This document shows, piece by piece, positions 1 to 5,511 of a stretch of 5,511 nucleotides of DNA. The notes under the pieces are model-generated. The model searched no databases and was not told the DNA's origin. It worked only from the letters and a program-made list of their open reading frames with translations. The stretch is from an uncultured Propioniciclava sp. (lineage in GTDB: Bacteria; Actinomycetota; Actinomycetes; Propionibacteriales; Propionibacteriaceae). The stretch is from assembly GCA_937872005.1 (NCBI GenBank), contig CALMPQ010000129.1, forward strand, positions 1 through 5,511. Direction: 5' to 3'. Position numbers and translations under genes: made by a program. The first letter of the stretch is position 1. Every line of letters starts with the position of its first letter.

Positions 1-1
1 C

Positions 2-3000
2 CCGACCCTCGAGATGGGCATCGACATCGGCGACCTGTCGGCGGTCTTCCTGGCCTCCTTGCCCCGCACCGTCGCTTCCTACCTGCAACGCATCGGCCGC
101 GCCGGACGCCAGACCGGCAACGCGCTCAGCCTCGCCTATGTGACCGGCCGTGGCGAGTTCCTGCCCCGCCTCGGCGACCCCAGCTCGCTCATCAACGGCG
201 CGGTGCGCCCGCCGTCGATCTACCTGTCGGCCGAGGAGATCCTCCAACGGCAGTACCTCGCCCATCTCGTGGACGCCTTCGCCCGCGACGGCCAGGACGC
301 CCACCACCCCCGCACGGCTCGCGCCGCCATGGAACGCGTGACGCCGGGCAGCTTCCTCGGCGACCTGATCGCCGACGCCGACACACACGCGGACGATCGG
401 CTCGACACGTTCCTGGCCAAGTTCGGGCAGCACCTCAAGCCTGCCTCCGTCGACGCGTTGCACGCGTGGGCGAGGCCTGGTGATGCTCCGGCAACGAGTG
501 GCTTGGCCCGCCAGGTCCTCGCCGCCTCCGGACGGTGGGCCGCCCAGAAGGAGCTGTTGGAGCATCGGCAGGCCGCGATCCAGGGTTCACTCCCGGCCTT
601 GATGCAGGCCGCTGCCGTGGCCGCTGCGACCGACGACGACCGGCGCTCGCTGCAGACCGCGCAGGCCGCGCTCAAGCTGGTGCGGAAGCGGCTCGCTGAC
701 ATCACGCGCGAATACTGGATCGCGACGCTGGAGGAGTTCGGGCTGCTACCGAACTACACCCTGCTCGGCGACAGCGCCACGCTCGACGTGTCGATGAGCT
801 GGTTCGATCCCGACAAGGCGACATGGACGTACGAGGCGACCGGGGTGCAACGACCCACATCGCAGGCCCTGCGCGAGTTCGCGCCGGGGGCGACGTTCTA
901 CGCCAAGGGCCTCGAAATCGAGGTGGACGCCATCGACCTCGGCACGGACGCCGACGGCATTCGTGTCATGGCGTTCTGCCCCGACTGCGGCTACGCGGTC
1001 GACACCGAGGAGACGGGGAGCCAGCAGCACGCGGGCACCTGTCCCCGCTGTGGTTCGGTCGGATTGCAAGACACGGGCCAGCGCTTGCCCGTCGTCGAGC
1101 TCAAGCGGGCCTCCGCAGCGATCCGGCGCGACGAGGCGCTCATCGACGACCGGCGCGATGAACGCACCCGTACGCCGTTCACCCTGCTCGCGGTGGCCGA
1201 CATCGACCCCGATTTCGTCAAGGACCCGTGGTTCATCGACGGCTACGATTTCGGCGCCAAGTACCTCACGCGAGTCACCCTGCGCTGGCTGAACGTCGGA
1301 CGCCGTGCCACCACGGCGTCCCCCTTGACTGTCGGGGGCGAGACCGTTCCTGCAGCGTTGTTCAGGGTGTGCGAGTCGTGCGGTCACGTGGACAACTCTG
1401 CGCGTGCGAACTCGATGGACGAACACCGGCCGTGGTGCCCGCATCGAAAGTCGCCCGACGAGCACACCCGCGCCATCGCCCTGTCCCGCACGCTGACGAC
1501 CCAAGGCGTTGTGCTGCCGCTGCCGTGGACGGTGACAACCGGCGACCTCTTCGCGCTACCGAGCCTGCAAGCGGCATTGCTGCTGGGCCTGCGCGACCAG
1601 TTCGGCGGGTCACCGGACCACATTGGCGTGATGCTGGTGCGCGACCCCAACCCCCAGGGCACCAACCCCGAGGCCCTCCTGCTGCACGACACGGTGCCGG
1701 GCGGCACGGGATACCTCGCCGACCTCGCCACACCCGACGGTCTGTGGGCCCTGTTGCGGTCGGCCTACATCACGGTGCGCGACTGCGCCTGTGCCACCGA
1801 GGGACGCCTCGCGTGCCACCGCTGCCTGTTGCCGTTCGCGACCCCCTTCGAGGTCGACAAGGTGTCGCGGCAGTCGGCCGAGCGCCACCTGAGCGCCCTC
1901 CTGTCGGCCGGTGCCCCGGACGCGCCCGAGCCCGACCAAGCCGTGGCGTGGCAGGTGACCCGAACACCGAGCCCCGGGGCGGGGGCACCGCTCGAATCCC
2001 ACCTGGAGCTCCGATTCCGCGCCGCCTTCCACACCCTCGCCGCCCGGTTGGGGGCCACGATCACCGAGGAACCCGGGGTGTGGGGCAACACGATCCGCCT
2101 CTCGTTGGGCAACGCCCACTGGAAACTGGAACCCCAACTGCAGCTCGACGGCGTCCGGCCCGATTTCGTGCTGACCAGCGCCCAGCCCGGGCCCCGCGTG
2201 GCGATCTTCACCGACGGCTTCACCTACCACGCGACACCCCAGCACAATGAGGTCGCCGCGGACGCCGCGAAACGAGCGGCGCTGCGCCTGAAGGGCGATG
2301 AGGTGTTGGCCGTCACCGCGGCTGACCTGGACGCGTTCGAGACCGGCACTGCAGTAGGACCCGCGTGGTTCAACCCCGCCCACCTGCCGGTGCTGACACA
2401 GGCCTACGGGTTCTCGTCCCCCGCGGCCACCGCCATGCTGGGCGGGCCCTTCGGACTGCTCGCGGGGTGGTTGCAGCAGCGCCGGGCCGACGACTTGGGG
2501 CGTTTCGCCTCCGCGATCCCCCTGGCGTTCCCGAAGACCCTCGATCTCGTCGTGCCCGAACGGGCGTCCCTCACAGAGATCGCCGAGGCGCTCTTCAACC
2601 ACCCCGACGACATGGCCTCCGACGACGTGGGCAACGCGTGGTGGTGGCGCCACGGCTCCCTCGGGGTCCTGGCCCGCCGCCGAATGGGCGAGGCAGCGAC
2701 ATCGGCCACGGGCGGCGTCCTCATCGACGTGGCGGCCATCATTGACGACCGTCCCGACGCCGTCGCCGGGCCGGGGTTCCGCGGTGACTGGGAGCTGTGG
2801 CTGCAGGTGTCGAACCTGCTGTCGTTCCGGCCCCCCGAGTTGGTCACCGCCATCGGGGTTCTGGGAGAAGCCCAACCCGCTGTCGCGGCGAGCGACGCAC
2901 GCCGGGTCGAGGTAACGCCCCGCTGGCGCAAGGTGCTCGACGCGCTGCTCGTCGGGGACGCCGACGATCTGGCCGATGCGCTGTCCCGCCGCGGAGTCCC

Positions 3001-3193
3001 GGCCCCTGATTGGGTGGGCGAAGAGGTGGGTTCGGCCAACATCCCGGTCGACTTCGCCTGGACGAACGAGCGGGTCGTGGTCCTCCTCGATCCTGACGAG
3101 CGAGATGTACGCGACCTGACGGCCGATGGGTGGCAGATCGTCGCCGCCGACGCCGACGCCATCACCCGCGCCCTGCAGGAGGCATCCCGATGA
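2..3193 (+). CDS. Large SF2 (DEAD/DEAH-type) helicase with DUF1998/MZB region and Vsr-like C-terminal nuclease domain, 5' truncated
   Basis: This is the C-terminal 1063 codons of a larger protein. The frame is open to the left edge, and the ATG at 14 is an internal Met inside helicase motif V (TLEMGIDIGDL, fragment residues 2-12), so it is not the start. Motif VI is QRIGRAGR at 29-36; motifs I-IV lie outside the window. A helical stretch follows (about 165-245), then three cysteine clusters: C326/C329/C347/C350, C457/C460/C479 with H481, and C595/C597/C605/C608. The last follows a DUF1998-like PGGTGYL at 566-572. Residues 661-790 carry a Vsr/DUF559-like signature: E669, RPDFV with D721, IFTDG with D738, H743, then D754 and K757-R758. 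The arm from 790 to the end has no domain I can name, apart from a WELWLQVSNLL stretch (930-940) that I recall from related helicases. The expected role is ATP-driven translocation or unwinding of DNA, possibly with cleavage, in the cytoplasm. DrmA/DrmB of DISARM and DruE of Druantia are known DUF1998 helicases, but which subfamily this is remains open. The stop overlaps the next gene. Confidence is high for helicase/DUF1998 and moderate for the nuclease. Confidence 0.93.
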   Translation, partial: PTLEMGIDIGDLSAVFLASLPRTVASYLQRIGRAGRQTGNALSLAYVTGRGEFLPRLGDPSSLINGAVRPPSIYLSAEEILQRQYLAHLVDAFARDGQDAHHPRTARAAMERVTPGSFLGDLIADADTHADDRLDTFLAKFGQHLKPASVDALHAWARPGDAPATSGLARQVLAASGRWAAQKELLEHRQAAIQGSLPALMQAAAVAAATDDDRRSLQTAQAALKLVRKRLADITREYWIATLEEFGLLPNYTLLGDSATLDVSMSWFDPDKATWTYEATGVQRPTSQALREFAPGATFYAKGLEIEVDAIDLGTDADGIRVMAFCPDCGYAVDTEETGSQQHAGTCPRCGSVGLQDTGQRLPVVELKRASAAIRRDEALIDDRRDERTRTPFTLLAVADIDPDFVKDPWFIDGYDFGAKYLTRVTLRWLNVGRRATTASPLTVGGETVPAALFRVCESCGHVDNSARANSMDEHRPWCPHRKSPDEHTRAIALSRTLTTQGVVLPLPWTVTTGDLFALPSLQAALLLGLRDQFGGSPDHIGVMLVRDPNPQGTNPEALLLHDTVPGGTGYLADLATPDGLWALLRSAYITVRDCACATEGRLACHRCLLPFATPFEVDKVSRQSAERHLSALLSAGAPDAPEPDQAVAWQVTRTPSPGAGAPLESHLELRFRAAFHTLAARLGATITEEPGVWGNTIRLSLGNAHWKLEPQLQLDGVRPDFVLTSAQPGPRVAIFTDGFTYHATPQHNEVAADAAKRAALRLKGDEVLAVTAADLDAFETGTAVGPAWFNPAHLPVLTQAYGFSSPAATAMLGGPFGLLAGWLQQRRADDLGRFASAIPLAFPKTLDLVVPERASLTEIAEALFNHPDDMASDDVGNAWWWRHGSLGVLARRRMGEAATSATGGVLIDVAAIIDDRPDAVAGPGFRGDWELWLQVSNLLSFRPPELVTAIGVLGEAQPAVAASDARRVEVTPRWRKVLDALLVGDADDLADALSRRGVPAPDWVGEEVGSANIPVDFAWTNERVVVLLDPDERDVRDLTADGWQIVAADADAITRALQEASR
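3177..3182 (+). promoter_or_regulatory. Shine-Dalgarno sequence of the SF1 helicase gene
   Basis: AGGAGG lies inside the last codons of the upstream gene, seven bases before the ATG at 3190. It is a full match to the anti-Shine-Dalgarno core at an ideal distance. It fixes the start at 3190 rather than at the in-frame ATG at 3130, which would add 20 residues, mostly Arg, His and Pro, that are only a shadow of the upstream gene in another frame. Confidence 0.88.
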
Positions 3194-5439
3194 GCATCAG
3201 CCTGATCATGACCAAGCAGGGCAACCAGCTGGATGCCAGTGTTCGGAAACAGGCGTTCACCTTCCTGCAGAAGATCACCACCGACGACACGACGCCGGGC
3301 CTGCACATCGAGCCCATTGCCCAAGCTCGCGACCCTCGCGTGCGCACAGGCCGGGTCGACCAGCAGTACCGGGCGGTGCTGTTCAAGCTGACCAGCGGGT
3401 CAGACACCACCTACGTGTTCCACGGCATCTGGAACCACGACGACGCCATCGAGGTGGCACGCAAGACCGAGCTGAGGGTCAATCCGGTCAACGGCATGCC
3501 CGAGATTCGCGATGTCGAAGACGAGCGGGCCTCAGCCGGCCTGCCACCCGTCCCACCATCGACGACGAACAAGGCCCCATTCGAACTCAGCTCGGTGGCC
3601 GAACCCGAAGCCCTTCCGGTGGCCCCCACGCCAATCCACCTGCCCGCGACACGCGACGACCTTATCGGCGTGCTGGGGCTCTCAGAAGCCGTCGCCGACG
3701 CAGCGCTCGCCGCCACCGACGAGGACAGTCTGGTCGCGGCGTCCGGGCAAGGACCCGAATGGCAACATCTCGCGCTGGTCGGGTTGGCCGCAGGAATGTC
3801 CGTCGACGAGGTCGTGCGTGATCTTGGCCTCGGGGAAGCCCCGGTCAACCCAACGACAGACAGCGACGATGCCCTGTTGGAGAGCCTGTCGCAGCCGGCG
3901 GCGTCCATCGAGTTCGCGCGAATCGACGGGGTCGACGAGCTGAGGCGCGTCATTGAGAGCGGCGACTTCGGTGCGTGGCGCGTGTTCCTGCACCCCGAGC
4001 AGCGGCGGTTCGCCGAACAGCGGACCACCGGGGCGTTCCGCTTGTCGGGGGGCGCGGGGACTGGCAAGACCGTCGTGCTGCTGCACCGCGCGAAACGACT
4101 TGTGGACGCCCGCGCGGCGGCTCGGATCATCGTGACGACATACACCGTGAACCTGTCTGCCGCGATGCAGCGCGACCTGGCCCGGCTCGATCCCGAGGTG
4201 AGCATCACCGATGCCATCGGAACCCCGGGCGCGTGCGTTGCCGGCATCGACGCCATCGCCCGTCAGGTGCTGCGCTTGGCCGGATTGGATGTGCAAGAGG
4301 CCGTGGCCGACGTGCTCGGGGTCGGACACGCCGAGGTGGTTCGGCCCACGAGCCACCTCGCGTGGCGGGATGCCCTGACGGCGGCGGGCCGGGAGCTGCC
4401 CGAACGCCTGCGTTCGGCCCGATTCTTCGAGGCCGAGTACGCCCTCGTCATCCTGCCTGAGCGAATCACCACGCGGGACGACTACCTGCGCGTGCGGCGT
4501 CCGGGACGCGGTGTGCGGTTGAGTCGAGCCGAGCGGGCCATCGTCTGGGGGGTCGTTGAGGCCTACCGGCTCGCCGCACGGATCGCAGGGACCGTCGACT
4601 TCCATGAGGCCTCGGCCATCGCAGCCGCGTACCTCGACCGTCGGGCCGACGGCAGACTGGGTCGCCTGGCCGACCACGTGCTGGTCGACGAGGGGCAGGA
4701 CATGTCGCCGTGTCACTGGCAGTTGATCCGCGCCTTGGTCGAACCCGGGCCCGACGACCTGTTCATCGCCGAGGACAGTCACCAACGCATCTATGGCAAC
4801 AAAATCACGTTGAGCCACTACGGCATCGCGATCCGCGGTCGATCACGCAGGCTGACCCTGAACTATCGGACGACGGCGCAGAACCTGCACTGGGCTGTCG
4901 CCGTACTGTCGGGAGGTGAGTATGCCGACCTCGAATCCGAGCCCGAGAGCACCGCGGGGTACCGCTCGGCACGGAGCGGCCCCAAGCCTGTACTTCGCGG
5001 TTTGGCCACGCTGAGCGAGGAACTCGATGCCGCCGCATCCACAGTTCGAAGCTGGGTCGAGGTGCAGGGCGGCGAACAGCTCGAGACCATCGCCGTGCTC
5101 GTGCGCGACTCCCGACAGCGCGAGTTGGTGGTGACGGGGCTCGGGGAGCGTGGTGTGGCCGTGCGAGCGGTTGACCGTGACGCAATGCGCCCCGGTGCAC
5201 CGGTGGTCATGACCATGCACCGAGCGAAGGGGACCGAGTTCGCGCGGGTGCTCCTGTTCGGCGTTTCGGAGGGTTCGATGCCGATCCCGCTGCGCAACTA
5301 CGACTTCTCCGACGAGGAGAAGGCGGATGCCCTGCTGCGTGAACGATCGCTGTTGTACGTCGCAGCCTCACGGGCGCGGGACGAGTTGGTGGTCACATGG
5401 AGTGGGCGCCCCAGTGAGCTGGTGGCGCCGCCATCATGA
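3190..5439 (+). CDS. UvrD/Rep-like SF1 helicase with N-terminal RelE/ParE-like domain
   Basis: This is a complete 749-residue protein. The start at 3190 is chosen for the ATGA overlap with the upstream stop and the AGGAGG before it. Residues 1-105 resemble the RelE/ParE toxin fold: LHIEPI (38-43), a basic stretch with R50, R52 and R55, QYRAVLF (59-65), and a final HDDA (83-86). A Pro/Ser/Thr-rich linker (about 112-152) leads to a small helical segment (about 153-225). The SF1 core follows: Q-motif LHPEQ (267-271), Walker A GGAGTGKT (287-294, K293), motif Ia near IIVTTYT (313-319), motif II DEGQD (500-504), motif III AEDSHQRIYG (527-536), motif IV LNYRTT (557-562), motif V TMHRAKGTEF (675-684) and motif VI LLYVAASRARDEL (721-733). 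All ATPase motifs are present, so it should be an active ATP-dependent translocase or helicase. No nuclease domain is visible. Motif II has Gly where DEAQD is usual. Coupling to the DUF1998 helicase implies near-equal expression and joint action. The helicase call is firm; the toxin-like fold rests on motif resemblance, and whether it has any catalytic activity is unknown. Confidence 0.95.
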   Translation: MSISLIMTKQGNQLDASVRKQAFTFLQKITTDDTTPGLHIEPIAQARDPRVRTGRVDQQYRAVLFKLTSGSDTTYVFHGIWNHDDAIEVARKTELRVNPVNGMPEIRDVEDERASAGLPPVPPSTTNKAPFELSSVAEPEALPVAPTPIHLPATRDDLIGVLGLSEAVADAALAATDEDSLVAASGQGPEWQHLALVGLAAGMSVDEVVRDLGLGEAPVNPTTDSDDALLESLSQPAASIEFARIDGVDELRRVIESGDFGAWRVFLHPEQRRFAEQRTTGAFRLSGGAGTGKTVVLLHRAKRLVDARAAARIIVTTYTVNLSAAMQRDLARLDPEVSITDAIGTPGACVAGIDAIARQVLRLAGLDVQEAVADVLGVGHAEVVRPTSHLAWRDALTAAGRELPERLRSARFFEAEYALVILPERITTRDDYLRVRRPGRGVRLSRAERAIVWGVVEAYRLAARIAGTVDFHEASAIAAAYLDRRADGRLGRLADHVLVDEGQDMSPCHWQLIRALVEPGPDDLFIAEDSHQRIYGNKITLSHYGIAIRGRSRRLTLNYRTTAQNLHWAVAVLSGGEYADLESEPESTAGYRSARSGPKPVLRGLATLSEELDAAASTVRSWVEVQGGEQLETIAVLVRDSRQRELVVTGLGERGVAVRAVDRDAMRPGAPVVMTMHRAKGTEFARVLLFGVSEGSMPIPLRNYDFSDEEKADALLRERSLLYVAASRARDELVVTWSGRPSELVAPPS

Positions 5440-5477
5440 GCCGGTCCGAGGCCGCAGTTGCGTGCTCGGCGCGATGA
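5436..5477 (+). other. 13-codon mini-ORF overlapping the helicase stop (possible coupling ORF)
   Basis: An ATG at 5436 overlaps the TGA of the SF1 helicase gene in ATGA, repeating the arrangement of the previous gene junction. The frame encodes only MSRSEAAVACSAR before a TGA at 5475-5477. Ten of the 13 codons end in G or C, like real coding DNA here, and the frame matches that of the ATG at 5484. It may be a short coupling ORF carrying ribosomes towards the next gene, the remnant of a longer N-terminus cut by a stop, or chance. No clear Shine-Dalgarno sequence precedes it. Confidence 0.25.
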
Positions 5478-5483
5478 CACCAA

Positions 5484-5511
5484 ATGCAGCTGACCGAGAC
5501 CATCCGTTCGG
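5484..5511 (+). CDS. Probable start of a third operon gene, truncated at the right edge
   Basis: The ATG at 5484 opens a frame reading MQLTETIRS up to the window edge. Eight of the nine complete codons end in G or C, as in the two upstream genes, whereas the competing frame from the ATG at 5474 has mostly A/T-ending codons. The gap after the SF1 helicase is only 44 bases, with no terminator, so it would belong to the same operon. No good Shine-Dalgarno sequence is visible, so translation may depend on coupling. Nine residues are too few to name a family. Confidence 0.4.

Noticed and set aside
14..16. ATG as the start of the SF2 helicase gene
   Set aside because: The frame is open upstream to position 2 and the Met falls inside helicase motif V (TLEMGIDIGDL); the ATP-binding half of the helicase must lie upstream.
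1228..2250. Plus-strand open frame of 340 codons in another frame
   Set aside because: It sits inside the SF2 helicase gene, and its translation is dominated by Arg, Pro, Gly and Ala, typical of a GC-rich shadow frame.
1610..2875. Long minus-strand open frame (421 codons)
   Set aside because: It lies wholly inside the SF2 helicase gene, opposite the conserved DUF1998 and nuclease-like regions. Its translation is low-complexity (Gly, Arg, Val, Gln) with no recognisable motif, as expected for antisense frames in GC-rich DNA.
3130..3189. Longer N-terminus for the SF1 helicase from the ATG at 3130
   Set aside because: The extra 20 residues are low-complexity Arg/His/Pro typical of an out-of-frame reading of the upstream gene, while the ATG at 3190 has AGGAGG seven bases ahead and an ATGA overlap.
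3682..4818. Long minus-strand open frame (378 codons)
   Set aside because: It is antisense to the SF1 helicase core, including Walker A and motifs II and III, and shows no domain signature of its own.
5446..5469. Hairpin after the SF1 helicase gene as a transcription terminator
   Set aside because: The stem is short (five pairs plus an inner three with mismatches between) and no T-run follows, so it does not look like an intrinsic terminator.
5474..5511. ATG at 5474 (reading MTPNAADRDHPF) as the start of the third gene
   Set aside because: Most of its codons end in A or T, unlike the genes here, and there is no Shine-Dalgarno sequence; the frame from 5484 fits better. It cannot be fully excluded because of the ATGA overlap with the mini-ORF.
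1..5511. CRISPR array, tRNA, rRNA, insertion sequence ends or long repeats
   Set aside because: None seen. The window is almost wholly filled by two coding genes, and I found no repeated units, transposase motifs or inverted-repeat ends by eye.

Overview
The window is GC-rich (about two thirds G+C by eye), with codons mostly ending in G or C. It is packed with one-direction genes that overlap at their ends. The protein style (many Ala, Arg, Asp and Val residues) and the wording of the helicase motifs suggest an actinobacterium. That is inference; no taxonomic marker is present.

Layout: (1) Positions 2-3193 (+) hold the last 1063 codons of a very large protein cut by the left edge. It begins inside an SF2 helicase core at motif V, continues through motif VI and a cysteine-rich DUF1998/MZB-type region with three cysteine clusters, and ends with a C-terminal arm containing a Vsr/DUF559-like PD-(D/E)XK nuclease signature. 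(2) Positions 3190-5439 (+) hold a complete 749-residue SF1 (UvrD/Rep-like) helicase. Its first 100 or so residues resemble a RelE/ParE-family toxin. It starts in an ATGA overlap with gene 1, behind a perfect AGGAGG Shine-Dalgarno sequence. (3) After 5439 there are only 72 bases: a 13-codon mini-ORF that again overlaps in ATGA, then a likely start of a third gene at 5484 that runs off the right edge. Nothing on the minus strand looks like a real gene.

The two large genes are translationally coupled and almost certainly act together. One pairs a DUF1998-type SF2 helicase with a possible nuclease; the other pairs an SF1 helicase with a toxin-like domain. Large DUF1998 helicases are known parts of phage-defence systems such as DISARM (DrmA/DrmB) and Druantia (DruE), and UvrD-like helicases also occur in defence (GajB of Gabija). 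The pair therefore looks like part of a defence or DNA-processing operon. The other hallmark genes of those systems are not in this window, so I do not assign it to a named system. A previously uncharacterised helicase-helicase module is a reasonable hypothesis. Deciding it needs the flanking sequence.
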